DNA from: CBDFHF01 sp965247565
GTDB lineage: Bacteria; Pseudomonadota; Gammaproteobacteria; Methylococcales; Methylomonadaceae
Direction: 5' to 3'
Assembly (NCBI GenBank): GCA_965247565.1
Contig: CBDFHF010000001.1
Coordinates: 248,001 to 312,000 of the forward strand
DNA: 64,000 nt
Part shown: positions 29,333-38,718 of the stretch, one piece after another
Layout: every line of letters starts with the position of its first letter
Numbering within the stretch: position 1 is the first letter of the stretch
Notes under the pieces: generated by a model
Told to the model about the DNA's origin: nothing
The model's database searches: none
Seen by the model: only the letters and a program-made list of their open reading frames with translations
Made by a program: the position numbers and the translations under genes

Positions 29333-30751
29333 TTATTTTTCCTCAATAATGTTGTTCGATGTAATACTGATTCCTGTATCAATGCCGACCTGCTTAACGG
29401 GTCGTTGCCATCCTGGTATGGAAATTTGTTTAATACGGCTGATAGTTAACTGATTTTCGGGACTATCTCGAGTAATTGTTGAACCAGCCCCAATTGTAGC
29501 ATTTTTGCCTATAGTTACCGGTGCAACTAGTTGAGTATCAGAGCCGATAAAAGCGCCATCTTCAATAATAGTTCTAAATTTGTTAACGCCATCATAATTA
29601 CAGGTGATCGTGCCTGCACCGATGTTAACTTGGCTTCCTACCGTGCTATCACCTATGTAGCTTAAATGATTAATTTTGCTACCCTGAGCAACTGAAGATT
29701 TTTTGATTTCCACAAAGTTACCGATGTGCACGTCTTGAGCGAGGACACTTTCCGGTCGCAACCTTGCGAATGGTCCAATTTTGCTACCAGCCCCGATGAT
29801 AGCTCTATCGATAACGCTGTTAGCAAGAATTTCTACATTATCACCAATCACGGCATCTTTTATTTGGCACTGGGGGCCTATTTTGACGTTGTTGCCAATG
29901 CAATTTTGGCCTTCGAAAATAACGTTAATATCAATTTCCACGTCCTGCCCAACACTGTTGATTGAGCCACGCAAATCAAATCGGGATGGATCTATTAGAG
30001 TAACACCCTGTTCCATTAAGATATTTGCTTGTTCAAGTTGATAAACGCGCTCCAAATGACTGAGCTGCAAACGGTTATTAACTCCCAACACTTCATCGAC
30101 AGTTTCTGGCTGGCTAGTCACAACAACCATTTGGTCTGCTACCGCCATTTCAATCACGTCGGTTAGATAATATTCACCTTGCGCATTCTTGTTACTCAAT
30201 TGACTAAGCCACTTTTTTAATTTATCACCCCGCACAGCCATAATGCCGGTATTCCCCTCATTAATTAACTTTTCAGTGGCTGAGGCGTCTTTTTCTTCAA
30301 CTATTTTAATCACTTGCCCAGTTGCATCCCTTACGATCCGCCCATACCCGGTTGGGTTTTCCAGCTTGACAGTTAGCAGTGCTAGCGATTTTTCATTAAC
30401 ATTGGCAATTAACTGCTTTACAGTTGCCAGTTTTAACAGCGGCACATCGCCATATAAAATCAATACTGTGTCGCTATCAGAGATTTGATTGGCTACTTGC
30501 TGAACAGCATGCCCAGTACCTAGTTGTTGCCTTTGTTCAACCCAGTCAGTTGCAATATCTTTTAAGGTTGTTTTCACCAATTCAGCACCATGGCCGATAA
30601 CAATCTTAATAGTATTGTTATCGAGTTGCGAACTCATGTCATACACATGTTTTAGCAACGGCTTTTTAGCTATATTGTGTAATACTTTTGGAAGTTCAGA
30701 TCGCATGCGAGTACCCTTACCCGCGGCCAGAATCACAGTAGTTATTTTCAT
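29333..30751 (-). CDS. glmU: Bifunctional GlcNAc-1-P uridyltransferase / GlcN-1-P acetyltransferase
   Basis: Catalyses the last two steps of UDP-GlcNAc synthesis. The N-terminal pyrophosphorylase domain carries the LAAGKGTRM loop at residues 8-16, and the C-terminal left-handed beta-helix is seen as hexapeptide repeats (IGAGTITCNYDG, ATIGAGSTI). ATG at 30751 places the motif correctly; another in-frame ATG lies four codons upstream. About 472 residues, slightly longer than the E. coli enzyme. It overlaps the region before glmS by one base, suggesting a glmUS operon downstream of atpC. Confidence 0.97.
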   Translation of the reverse strand: MKITTVILAAGKGTRMRSELPKVLHNIAKKPLLKHVYDMSSQLDNNTIKIVIGHGAELVKTTLKDIATDWVEQRQQLGTGHAVQQVANQISDSDTVLILYGDVPLLKLATVKQLIANVNEKSLALLTVKLENPTGYGRIVRDATGQVIKIVEEKDASATEKLINEGNTGIMAVRGDKLKKWLSQLSNKNAQGEYYLTDVIEMAVADQMVVVTSQPETVDEVLGVNNRLQLSHLERVYQLEQANILMEQGVTLIDPSRFDLRGSINSVGQDVEIDINVIFEGQNCIGNNVKIGPQCQIKDAVIGDNVEILANSVIDRAIIGAGSKIGPFARLRPESVLAQDVHIGNFVEIKKSSVAQGSKINHLSYIGDSTVGSQVNIGAGTITCNYDGVNKFRTIIEDGAFIGSDTQLVAPVTIGKNATIGAGSTITRDSPENQLTISRIKQISIPGWQRPVKQVGIDTGISITSNNIIEEK

Positions 30752-30767
30752 CTCATATCTCATTCAT

Positions 30768-30806
30768 AAAAAAAGCCCGATAGCGCAGTGAATACGTTAT
30801 CGGGCT
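30768..30806 (-). terminator. Rho-independent terminator after atpC
   Basis: On the minus strand, 12-base arms AGCCCGATAACG and CGCTATCGGGCT (one mismatch) enclose a nine-base loop and are followed by a run of T. It closes the atp operon and separates it from glmU. An A/T-rich flank on the other side gives it weak bidirectional character. Confidence 0.88.
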
Positions 30807-30832
30807 TTAAAAAGGCCTAAGCCCATATTAAT

Positions 30833-31255
30833 TTATCCGCCGCGCTTTCTAAGTCTATCTAAAGTCCTTAACTGCATAGCAGCTTGAACTAATTGCGCTT
30901 GTGCGGCTGCATAATCAATTTTACCCGATTTGTCAGCCAGCGCTTCCTCAGCTCTAGCTTTCGCAGTTATAGCGGCGGCTTCATCAATATCTTTAGCTCT
31001 AATTGCAGTATCTGCCAAAATAGTAATGAGATGCGGCTGCACTTCTAAAATACCGCCTGAAATATAGAAGGGATGGCTCTCCTTATCATTAACTCTAACC
31101 CTTACTTCACCTGGGTTAAGCTTAGTGATCAATGGGGCATGTCGAGGTGAAATACCGACTTCACCCAACTCAGCGGGAGCGAATACCATTTCAACTAAAC
31201 CGGAATAAATTTCTTTCTCTGCACTAACTATATCTACTTGCACGGTCATGGTCAT
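30833..31255 (-). CDS. atpC: F1Fo ATP synthase epsilon subunit
   Basis: This 140-residue protein is the epsilon subunit of the central stalk, which couples rotation and inhibits ATP hydrolysis. The N-terminal beta domain (VDIVSAEKEIYSGLVEMVFAPA, then GELGI-type GEVGISPRHAPL) is followed by a C-terminal helical hairpin (AEEALADKSGKIDYAAAQAQL). It is the last gene of the atp operon, 21 bp after atpD and before a strong terminator. Confidence 0.97.
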   Translation of the reverse strand: MTMTVQVDIVSAEKEIYSGLVEMVFAPAELGEVGISPRHAPLITKLNPGEVRVRVNDKESHPFYISGGILEVQPHLITILADTAIRAKDIDEAAAITAKARAEEALADKSGKIDYAAAQAQLVQAAMQLRTLDRLRKRGG

Positions 31256-31276
31256 TGTGTTACCTATGGTTTAACA

Positions 31277-32659
31277 TCAACCTTTCATCAAATTCGCTTT
31301 TTCGAGCACTTCGTCGATGGTACCTACCATATAGAATGCTTGCTCGGGGATTGCATCAAATTCGCCATTGATTATGCCTTTAAAGCCAGCAATGGTATCT
31401 TTCAATGAGACATACTTACCCGGTGAGCCGGTAAAGACCTCTGCAACAAAGAAAGGTTGTGATAAAAAGCGTTGCATTTTTCGTGCTCTGGCGACAGTTA
31501 ATTTATCTTCTTCAGATAATTCATCCATCCCTAAAATAGCAATAATGTCGCGCAACTCTTTATAACGCTGCAAAATACCTTGCACTTTTCGAGCTACGTC
31601 GTAATGTTCTTGCCCAATAACAAGTGGATCTAACTGACGACTGGTGGAATCTAAGGGATCTATTGCTGGATAAATACCCAACTCGGCAATTTGCCGCGAC
31701 AAAACTACAGTCGCATCCAAGTGAGCGAATGTGGTGGCTGGTGAAGGGTCAGTTAAGTCGTCAGCAGGTACGTAGACAGCTTGTATTGAAGTAATTGAGC
31801 CGGTTTTAGTCGAAGTAATACGCTCCTGTAAAACACCCATTTCTTCTGCTAATGTCGGCTGATAACCCACCGCAGAAGGCATACGGCCCAACAATGCTGA
31901 TACCTCGGTACCGGCCAAAGTATAACGGTAAATATTATCGACGAAAAATAATACATCGCGGCCCTCGTCACGGAAATATTCCGCCATAGTCAACCCGGTT
32001 AATGCTACACGTAATCTGTTTCCTGGTGGCTCGTTCATTTGTCCGTAGACCAATGATACTTTATCGATAACGTTTGAATCGGTCATTTCATGATAAAAGT
32101 CGTTACCTTCACGAGTCCGCTCTCCTACACCAGCGAACACAGAGTAACCACTGTGTTCAATCGCGATATTGCGAATCAACTCCATCATGTTTACGGTTTT
32201 ACCTACACCAGCACCACCGAATAACCCGACTTTACCGCCTTTAGTGAAAGGACACACTAAATCGATTACTTTGATACCGGTTTCCAATAATTCGTTTGCG
32301 GCGGCTTGTTCTGCGTAACTTGGCGCTTCGCGGTGGATTCCCCATTTCACTTTTTCGCCGATTGGCCCTTTTTCATCAATGGGTTGACCTAGGACGTTCA
32401 TAATACGGCCTAATGTTTCCTGGCCAACTGGTACGGAAATAGGGGCATTGGTATTCGTGACTATTAAGCCTCGGCTTAGCCCATCGGTACTACCCATAGC
32501 AATGGTTCTAGCAACGCCGTCGCCTAATTGTTGCTGTACTTCCAAAACCAAGTCTTTGCCTTCTACGATTAAGGCATCATATACTTTGGGCAGTTCTTCA
32601 CGTGAAAATTCCACGTCAACAACCGCACCAATAATTTGAACGATTTTACCCGAACTCAT
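31277..32659 (-). CDS. atpD: F1Fo ATP synthase beta subunit
   Basis: Catalytic subunit of F1, 460 residues. The P-loop reads GLFGGAGVGKTVNM. The catalytic Glu lies in GVGERTREGNDFY and the signature in PAIDPLDSTSRQLDPLVIG. Length and residues are typical of gammaproteobacteria. It is followed closely by atpC. Confidence 0.98.
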   Translation of the reverse strand: MSSGKIVQIIGAVVDVEFSREELPKVYDALIVEGKDLVLEVQQQLGDGVARTIAMGSTDGLSRGLIVTNTNAPISVPVGQETLGRIMNVLGQPIDEKGPIGEKVKWGIHREAPSYAEQAAANELLETGIKVIDLVCPFTKGGKVGLFGGAGVGKTVNMMELIRNIAIEHSGYSVFAGVGERTREGNDFYHEMTDSNVIDKVSLVYGQMNEPPGNRLRVALTGLTMAEYFRDEGRDVLFFVDNIYRYTLAGTEVSALLGRMPSAVGYQPTLAEEMGVLQERITSTKTGSITSIQAVYVPADDLTDPSPATTFAHLDATVVLSRQIAELGIYPAIDPLDSTSRQLDPLVIGQEHYDVARKVQGILQRYKELRDIIAILGMDELSEEDKLTVARARKMQRFLSQPFFVAEVFTGSPGKYVSLKDTIAGFKGIINGEFDAIPEQAFYMVGTIDEVLEKANLMKG

Positions 32660-32721
32660 TGAGTTGTCCTCTTAAAAATTAATTCGTTTTACTTGGGATA
32701 TTCGACTAGCTCACGAGAGCT

Positions 32722-33585
32722 TTAAACGGCCGCGGCACCAGCAACAATTTCCGATATTTCTTGCGTAATTGCAGCCTGTCTGGCTTTGTTATAAACCAAC
32801 TGCAACTCTTTTATAAGATTGCCAGCGTTATCCGAGGCACTTTTCATTGCGACCATCCTAGCGGCTTGCTCACAAGCATTATTTTCGACGAGCCCTTGAT
32901 AAACTATAGATTCAATATAGCGAGTCAGAAGGTTATCCAAAACATATTTGGCATCTGGCTCATATATATAATCCCAATGACCACTTAGGTTTTCTTCAAT
33001 TTCACCAGCAACAACAGGCAATAACTTTTCTACCGTAGGCTTTTGTGTCATGGTGTTCACAAATTCGTTGCTAACAACATACAACTCGTCGATCCTACCT
33101 TGATAATAAGCATCCAGCATAATTTTGATAATGCCGACAATAGTCTCTAAGTGAGGGGCATCACCCAATTTTGCAACTTGACCAACTAGATTTGCTTTCA
33201 AGTTACTGAAAAAACCGGAAGCTTTGGAACCGATTGTACAAACGTCGACCTCAACACCTTCTTTATCCCACAGCGATAAATGGTAAAGAGTTTTTCTAAA
33301 TAAATTTGAGTTAAGGCCGCCGCATAATCCTCTGTCGGAGCTTACAACAATTAGACCTATTCGTTTCACCTCGCGACTAATCAAGAAAGGATGCTTATAT
33401 TCCGGATTTGCTTGAGCCAAATGTTTAATGATTTGGCCGATTTTTTTTGAATATGGTCGCGTTGCTTGCATTCTGTCTTTTGTTTTACGCATCTTACTGG
33501 CAGCAACCATTTCCATGGCCCTGGTAATCTTTTGAGTATTTTTAATACTACCGATCTTTGTGCGTATTTCTTTGCCAACCGCCAT
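32722..33585 (-). CDS. atpG: F1Fo ATP synthase gamma subunit
   Basis: The 287-residue central rotor shaft. Long coiled-coil helices at both ends (EIRTKIGSIKNTQKITRAMEM; ARMVAMKSASDNAGNLIKEL) flank a Rossmann-like middle. The SDRGLCGGLNSNLFR motif is conserved in the family. The gene lies 12 bp after atpA. Confidence 0.97.
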   Translation of the reverse strand: MAVGKEIRTKIGSIKNTQKITRAMEMVAASKMRKTKDRMQATRPYSKKIGQIIKHLAQANPEYKHPFLISREVKRIGLIVVSSDRGLCGGLNSNLFRKTLYHLSLWDKEGVEVDVCTIGSKASGFFSNLKANLVGQVAKLGDAPHLETIVGIIKIMLDAYYQGRIDELYVVSNEFVNTMTQKPTVEKLLPVVAGEIEENLSGHWDYIYEPDAKYVLDNLLTRYIESIVYQGLVENNACEQAARMVAMKSASDNAGNLIKELQLVYNKARQAAITQEISEIVAGAAAV

Positions 33586-33597
33586 TTGAAGATCCTA

Positions 33598-35139
33598 TTA
33601 CCAACTGTGAGTTTTAATAAAACTTTGAATCGCGCTTAACATCCCGGACCTTATTTCATCATTGAAATCACCGGTTGCGTTAATCTTATCCATTAATGCT
33701 ACCTGATCAGATTTCATATACGCCTGAAGCGCAGCTTCGAAGTCCAGAACTTTGTTCACCTCTACAGCATCCAAAAAGCCCTCATTTGCTGCAAACAGTG
33801 AAACAGCCATCTGCGCAACTGACATTGGTGAATATTGATTTTGTTTCATCAATTCAGTAACACGTTGACCACGCTCAATCTGTTTGCGGGTGCTTTCATC
33901 CAAATCTGATGCAAATTGTGCAAAAGCCGCTAACTCACGATATTGAGCCAAATCAAGTCGGGTACCGCCGCCCAGCTTTTTAATAATCTTGGTTTGTGCA
34001 GCACCACCTACCCGGGACACGGACAAACCAGCGTTCACAGCAGGACGAATACCTGAGTTAAACAAATTACTTTCCAAGAATATCTGACCGTCGGTAATCG
34101 AGATTACGTTAGTCGGAACGAAAGCAGAAACGTCACCACCTTGCGTCTCAATAATAGGCAATGCCGTTAATGAACCTGTTTTACCTTTGACTTTTCCACC
34201 AGTTAATTTTTCTACTTCATCAGCGTTGATTCTAGAAGCTCTTTCCAGTAAACGAGAATGCAAATAGAATACGTCCCCTGGATAAGCTTCACGACCTGGT
34301 GGACGACGCAATAACAACGATACTTGTCTGTAAGCCCACGCTTGCTTAGTCAAATCATCATAAATAATCAGCGCATCTTCACCACGATCTCGGAAGAACT
34401 CACCCATTGAACAACCGGTATAAGGCGCAATAAATTGCAAGGCCGCAGATTCGGAGGCAGAGGCTACCACAATAATGGTATGCGCCATGGCGCCGTGCTC
34501 TTCCAGTTTACGAACTACGTTTGCAATCGAAGACCGCTTTTGACCAATCGCCACATAGATACATTTGATACCGGTATCTTTTTGATTGATGATGGCATCA
34601 ACCGCAATCGCCGTTTTACCAGTTTGTCTGTCGCCGATAATCAATTCACGTTGTCCGCGTCCTACCGGAATCATGGCATCGATAGACTTTAATCCTAACT
34701 GTACGGGCTGATCAACCGATTGACGAGCAATAACACCTGGGGCGATTTTCTCAATCGGCGAGGCATCCGTTGTTTCGATCGCACCCTTGCCGTCAATAGG
34801 ATTGCCCAAAGCATCAACAACGCGCCCGAGCAGAGCTTCGCCAACTGGAACCTCTAATATTTTTCCGGTACATTTAACTGTATCACCTTCAGAGATATGT
34901 TGGTATGAGCCTAATACAACCGCACCGACAGAGTCCCTTTCCAGGTTTAGCGCCATTCCAAAAGTGTTGCCTGGAAACTCTAGCATCTCGCCTTGCATAG
35001 CTTCAGACAAACCATGCACTCTAACGATACCGTCAGTCACGCTAACCACGGTGCCTTCTGTATGGGCTTCAGTACTCAGATCGAAGTTTTCGATCTTCTT
35101 TTTAATCAGATCACTTATTTCAGATGGATTTAGTTGCAT
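33598..35139 (-). CDS. atpA: F1Fo ATP synthase alpha subunit
   Basis: Non-catalytic nucleotide-binding subunit. ATG at 35139 (MQLNPSEISDLIKKKIENF) gives 513 residues as in E. coli; the frame is open further upstream only by overlap with atpH. The P-loop is GDRQTGKTAIAVD and the arginine-finger region is SVSRVGGAAQTK. It starts 16 bp after the atpH stop. Confidence 0.97.
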   Translation of the reverse strand: MQLNPSEISDLIKKKIENFDLSTEAHTEGTVVSVTDGIVRVHGLSEAMQGEMLEFPGNTFGMALNLERDSVGAVVLGSYQHISEGDTVKCTGKILEVPVGEALLGRVVDALGNPIDGKGAIETTDASPIEKIAPGVIARQSVDQPVQLGLKSIDAMIPVGRGQRELIIGDRQTGKTAIAVDAIINQKDTGIKCIYVAIGQKRSSIANVVRKLEEHGAMAHTIIVVASASESAALQFIAPYTGCSMGEFFRDRGEDALIIYDDLTKQAWAYRQVSLLLRRPPGREAYPGDVFYLHSRLLERASRINADEVEKLTGGKVKGKTGSLTALPIIETQGGDVSAFVPTNVISITDGQIFLESNLFNSGIRPAVNAGLSVSRVGGAAQTKIIKKLGGGTRLDLAQYRELAAFAQFASDLDESTRKQIERGQRVTELMKQNQYSPMSVAQMAVSLFAANEGFLDAVEVNKVLDFEAALQAYMKSDQVALMDKINATGDFNDEIRSGMLSAIQSFIKTHSW

Positions 35140-35155
35140 TTTGTATATCTCACTC

Positions 35156-35689
35156 TCACTGTAGAGTCTTTTGCATGTGTTGGAGCTGGCCTCTAATAGA
35201 TCCGTCAATTACTCTATCGCCTGCACGTACTAGAACGCCACCAATTAATGATTTATCGACGGCTACACTCATGTGAATTTTTTTCCCCAGTGTTTTTTCC
35301 AGTTTAGAAATCAAAACCTTTTTGTCCTCTTTGGAAAATTCAAAAGCAGAAATTACTTCAACATCAACATAACCTTCATCTTCCGCTTTGTATTCTTCGA
35401 AAAGCTTTGCAATATGAGAAACCAAAGTTAATCGATTGTTTTGCACAATCAACTTGAGAAAATTACCACCTTCCTCATCAATCTGACCTTGGCAAATATC
35501 GAGTATAAAATGAGATAATTTTTCTTTACTAATTTTCGGGTTATCGGCAACAGCAGCCACATTTTTATTAATTAACACAGCTGAGATAAAAGCCAAACTT
35601 TGAGACCATTTCTCTGCGGAATTGGTCTGCTTTGCTCTTTTAAATACTGCTGACGCATAAGGTCTTGCCAATGTTGCCAACTCGCTCAT
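35156..35689 (-). CDS. atpH: F1Fo ATP synthase delta subunit
   Basis: The 177-residue delta subunit links the F1 head to the peripheral stalk (OSCP homologue). An N-terminal helical bundle (LARPYASAVFKRAKQ) and a C-terminal segment (DKSLIGGVLVRAGDRVIDGS) are the usual family signature. It lies five bases after atpF. Confidence 0.96.
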   Translation of the reverse strand: MSELATLARPYASAVFKRAKQTNSAEKWSQSLAFISAVLINKNVAAVADNPKISKEKLSHFILDICQGQIDEEGGNFLKLIVQNNRLTLVSHIAKLFEEYKAEDEGYVDVEVISAFEFSKEDKKVLISKLEKTLGKKIHMSVAVDKSLIGGVLVRAGDRVIDGSIRGQLQHMQKTLQ

Positions 35690-35694
35690 TGTGC

Positions 35695-36168
35695 TCAGCC
35701 TAATTGATTAGAGACTTTACTGATAATGCCTTGATGCTTGGCTTTATCAATTTCAGCACCCAGGATTTGCTCTGCTGCGCTAAAAGCCAAGCCAGCCACC
35801 TCTTTTCTCAAGCTTTCTTTAGCTTGTTGCATTTCTTGTTCAACTTGCGCTTTTGCCGCGAGAATTATCCGCTCACCTTCCTTTTTAGCAGCGTCTTTAG
35901 ATTCTTCAACAATCTCATTGGCGCGCTTTTGAGCAAGATTAACAATTTCCGACGACTGCTCTTTGGCTTCTTTTAACACATTCTTTGCTTTTTTTTCAGC
36001 CAACTGCATTTCTGCCTGACCTTTTTCAGCCGCCGCCAGTCCTGCAGCAATTTTTTTATTACGTTCTTCTAAAGAGTGAAATAAAGGCGGCCAAATGTAC
36101 TTCATGGTAAACCAAACCAGAAGTGCAAAAGTTATCATCTGCCCTATAAGGGTGGCATTGATGCTCAC
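35695..36168 (-). CDS. atpF: F1Fo ATP synthase subunit b
   Basis: The 157-residue peripheral-stalk subunit. One N-terminal membrane helix (LIGQMITFALLVWFTMKYIW) precedes a long charged coiled coil rich in Ala, Glu and Lys. Standard length for a single, non-duplicated b subunit. Confidence 0.96.
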   Translation of the reverse strand: MSINATLIGQMITFALLVWFTMKYIWPPLFHSLEERNKKIAAGLAAAEKGQAEMQLAEKKAKNVLKEAKEQSSEIVNLAQKRANEIVEESKDAAKKEGERIILAAKAQVEQEMQQAKESLRKEVAGLAFSAAEQILGAEIDKAKHQGIISKVSNQLG

Positions 36169-36205
36169 GATGCGATCCTCTTGTTGTTATTGAAGTTAAA
36201 CAATC

Positions 36206-36493
36206 TTAGCCTGCCGCAGCCGTTTGCACTGCTGACAAAAAAGGGTTTGCAAAAGTAAAAAATAACGCCAAACCAACACCGATCATTGTTACGGCATCAA
36301 GCAAGCCAGCTACCACGAACATTTTAACCTGCAGCATAGGCACCATCTCTGGCTGCCGGGCAGCACCTTCGAGAAATTTGCCCCCTAACAGACCGAAGCC
36401 TATAGCCGTTCCTAAAGCACCCATACCAAGAACTAAGCCTACTGCAATAGCAGTCATGCCTTGTACATCAGCAATTAATCTTGCAATTTCCAT
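36206..36493 (-). CDS. atpE: F1Fo ATP synthase subunit c
   Basis: The 95-residue rotor-ring proteolipid. Two membrane helices surround the polar loop ARQPE; the proton-binding acidic residue sits in the second helix context (VAGLLDAVTMIGVGLALFF), here an Asp as in E. coli. No sodium-binding signature is evident, so a proton ring is likely. Confidence 0.96.
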   Translation of the reverse strand: MEIARLIADVQGMTAIAVGLVLGMGALGTAIGFGLLGGKFLEGAARQPEMVPMLQVKMFVVAGLLDAVTMIGVGLALFFTFANPFLSAVQTAAAG

Positions 36494-36530
36494 GAAACCT
36501 CCAAAGGTATTTTTACGTTATAAAAAACAA

Positions 36531-37307
36531 TTAATGATCTTCGTGTGCCATACTCAGGTAAACAATTGTTAACACCATAAATATGAACGCTTGAAGGGTA
36601 ATGATTAGAATGTGAAAGATCGCCCAAGGAAAGCTCAGCGCAGGCTGTATATACCAAGGCAACAAGGCAATCAATATAAAAATCAACTCGCCAGCGTAAA
36701 GGTTGCCAAACAACCGAAGCGCCAGAGATATGGGCTTAGCGATTTCTTCTACGAGTTTAAGTAGTAGATTAAAAGGAAGTAGCCAAGGACCAAAAGGTTG
36801 GAACATCAATTCCTTGGCAAAGCCCCAGGGTCCTTTAATCTTTATGCTATAAAAAATGATTAAGCAAAATACAGATATAGACATGGCAAAAGTGGCGTTT
36901 AAATCAGTGCTCGGCACAACGCGGAGATAATCGATGCCCATCAATGCTCCAATTCCTGGCAATATATCTACAGGAAATAAGTCCATAAAATTCCACAAAA
37001 ATACCCAGCAAAATATAGTTAGAGCCAATGGGGCAATTAACTTACTGTGTCCGTGAAAGCTGTCTTTGACCTGGGTATCAACAAATTCAATCAGCATTTC
37101 GGCAAAACTCTGCACCAAGCCAGGCACGCCGGATGTGGTTTTTTCAGCAGCCGTTTTAAAAAACCATATAAATAAGCCACCGAGAACTGCTGAAAAAAAC
37201 AAGGTATCAAGATGTAACGTCCAAAAACCCTCACCCGCACTCAGTGGAGTTAAATGGTGAATAATATACCCGGTTGCACCTTCGGCAGCATGAGCTTCAG
37301 TTGCCAT
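36531..37307 (-). CDS. atpB: F1Fo ATP synthase subunit a
   Basis: The 258-residue membrane subunit that forms the proton half-channels. The essential Arg lies in ISLALRLFGNLYAGELIF. Several hydrophobic helices follow the typical layout. The start was set at the second of two adjacent ATG codons. Confidence 0.97.
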   Translation of the reverse strand: MATEAHAAEGATGYIIHHLTPLSAGEGFWTLHLDTLFFSAVLGGLFIWFFKTAAEKTTSGVPGLVQSFAEMLIEFVDTQVKDSFHGHSKLIAPLALTIFCWVFLWNFMDLFPVDILPGIGALMGIDYLRVVPSTDLNATFAMSISVFCLIIFYSIKIKGPWGFAKELMFQPFGPWLLPFNLLLKLVEEIAKPISLALRLFGNLYAGELIFILIALLPWYIQPALSFPWAIFHILIITLQAFIFMVLTIVYLSMAHEDH

Positions 37308-37342
37308 CAATTCTCTCTCTTGTGTTGTTTAGGTTACTTAAG

Positions 37343-37702
37343 TTAGCGCATCAGTAGCGCAAACCAAAAAACTGATAATACTGCTATATACCCCACTAGC
37401 AGCGGTATTACTTGCAAAGCCGGAATTTGAAAAATTATCGCAAACAGCGCAGCTGTCAGAACGAGCTTACCAGATTCCCCCGCATAAAAAGATCTAACAA
37501 TTTTTCTGGGTTCCTGCCCTCTTGATTTATACATTCTCAATGCAAAATACACATTTGGTATAAAAGCAGCTAATCCACCCAATAATGAAAAAAGAGCCCC
37601 TAATGATCCATCGACAATAGCAAAACTAGCTGTTGTAAGAATAATGATCAGGATCTGAAAGCTTAATATTTTACTGACAACCGATAATTGTCCGCCGATC
37701 AC
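37343..37702 (-). CDS. atpI: ATP synthase protein I (AtpI family)
   Basis: A small four-helix membrane protein that aids c-ring assembly or Mg2+ handling. Hydrophobic segments include ILIIILTTASFAIVDGSLGA and LLGGLAAFIPNVYFALRM. No ATG is available; GTG at 37702 (with GGGG upstream) fits the short leader predicted from the promoter better than the TTG at 37714. First gene of the atp operon. Confidence 0.88.
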   Translation of the reverse strand: MIGGQLSVVSKILSFQILIIILTTASFAIVDGSLGALFSLLGGLAAFIPNVYFALRMYKSRGQEPRKIVRSFYAGESGKLVLTAALFAIIFQIPALQVIPLLVGYIAVLSVFWFALLMR

Positions 37703-37730
37703 AGTAAGCCCCAAAACCCAAAGACGAGCG

Positions 37731-37759
37731 ATTATATCCAGGGGCCTCTATTAAATCAA
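37731..37759 (-). promoter_or_regulatory. Sigma-70 promoter of the atp operon
   Basis: On the minus strand TTGATT (37759-37754) and a perfect TATAAT (37736-37731) are separated by exactly 17 bases. Transcription would start about 20 bases before the proposed atpI GTG, giving a short leader. Confidence 0.85.
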
Positions 37760-37834
37760 GGAAGATTAACAGCAATCTAATTGTTTTTGTTATTGTTTCG
37801 CTATGATAATCGATGTGTTAACCATTTGAATGCA

Positions 37835-38686
37835 TTACTTAAATTGCTCAATGATTCCATCTAATTCCTCTAAACTTGTGTAATTAATTACTAATTTACC
37901 GGTACCGTTTTCTTTATGGTCTATCAGAACTTTTGCCCCTAATTTGGCAGTTAATTGTTCTTGCAATCGTAAAGTGTCTTTATCTCTCTGCCGGATAGTT
38001 GTAGTTTTCGGCCCCATCAAGGCTTCTTTCACTAAACGTTCAGCATCTCTGACTGTTAAACCTTCTCTCGCAATTTTATTAGCCAGTTCTATTTGTTTGG
38101 CAGCGTCTAATGATAATAACGCCCGCGCATGACCCATTTCCAACTCTCTGCTAATCAACAATTTTTTAACTTCCGGTTGTAAATCCATTAACCTCAGCAA
38201 ATTAGTCACAGTAACACGGGATTTTCCGACAGCATCCGCTATTTGTTGATGGGTCATGCCAAACTCGTCCAGTAGCCGCCTGAGGGCTTCAGCTTCCTCT
38301 AAAGGATTTAAATCTTCTCTTTGAATATTTTCGATCAATGCAATCGCCATAGTAGCTTGATCATCTATGTCCCTAATGACTACAGGCACTTGCTGCAATC
38401 CTGCCAATTGCGCGGCTCTCCAACGCCGTTCGCCAGCAACAATCTCATACCTCTCAAAGCTTATTTTACGCACTACTACTGGCTGAATAATGCCTTGCGC
38501 TTTGATTGAGTCAGCAAGCTCTTGCAGCTTTTCGGGATCAATATCCCTTCGCGGTTGATATTTGCCTCGTTGCAAATATTCAATAGGCAGGGCCTGCAAT
38601 TGCTCGTGTGATTTTTCAGCAGACAAAGACACGCTGCCTAGCAAAGCATCAAGCCCTCGATTTAAACCTCGTTTTTTTACTGTCAT
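37835..38686 (-). CDS. parB: Chromosome-partitioning protein ParB
   Basis: The 283-residue CTP-dependent clamp that loads at parS sites. The N-terminal ParA-activating segment (KKRGLNRGLDALLG), the CTP-binding core (QYQPRRD-type KYQPRRDID, GERRWRAA, ENIQREDLNPLEEA), the helix-turn-helix (MTHQQIADAVGKSRVTVTNL) and a C-terminal dimerisation domain are all present. It lies 32 bp after a shortened ParB paralogue and near parA. Confidence 0.97.
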   Translation of the reverse strand: MTVKKRGLNRGLDALLGSVSLSAEKSHEQLQALPIEYLQRGKYQPRRDIDPEKLQELADSIKAQGIIQPVVVRKISFERYEIVAGERRWRAAQLAGLQQVPVVIRDIDDQATMAIALIENIQREDLNPLEEAEALRRLLDEFGMTHQQIADAVGKSRVTVTNLLRLMDLQPEVKKLLISRELEMGHARALLSLDAAKQIELANKIAREGLTVRDAERLVKEALMGPKTTTIRQRDKDTLRLQEQLTAKLGAKVLIDHKENGTGKLVINYTSLEELDGIIEQFK

Positions 38687-38718
38687 GAAATTATCGACTT
38701 CTCTCGTGATAAGGCTTA

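Noticed and set aside
29332..29500. glmS ribozyme or riboswitch
   Set aside because: glmU abuts glmS with one base between them, leaving no leader; that ribozyme belongs to Gram-positive relatives.
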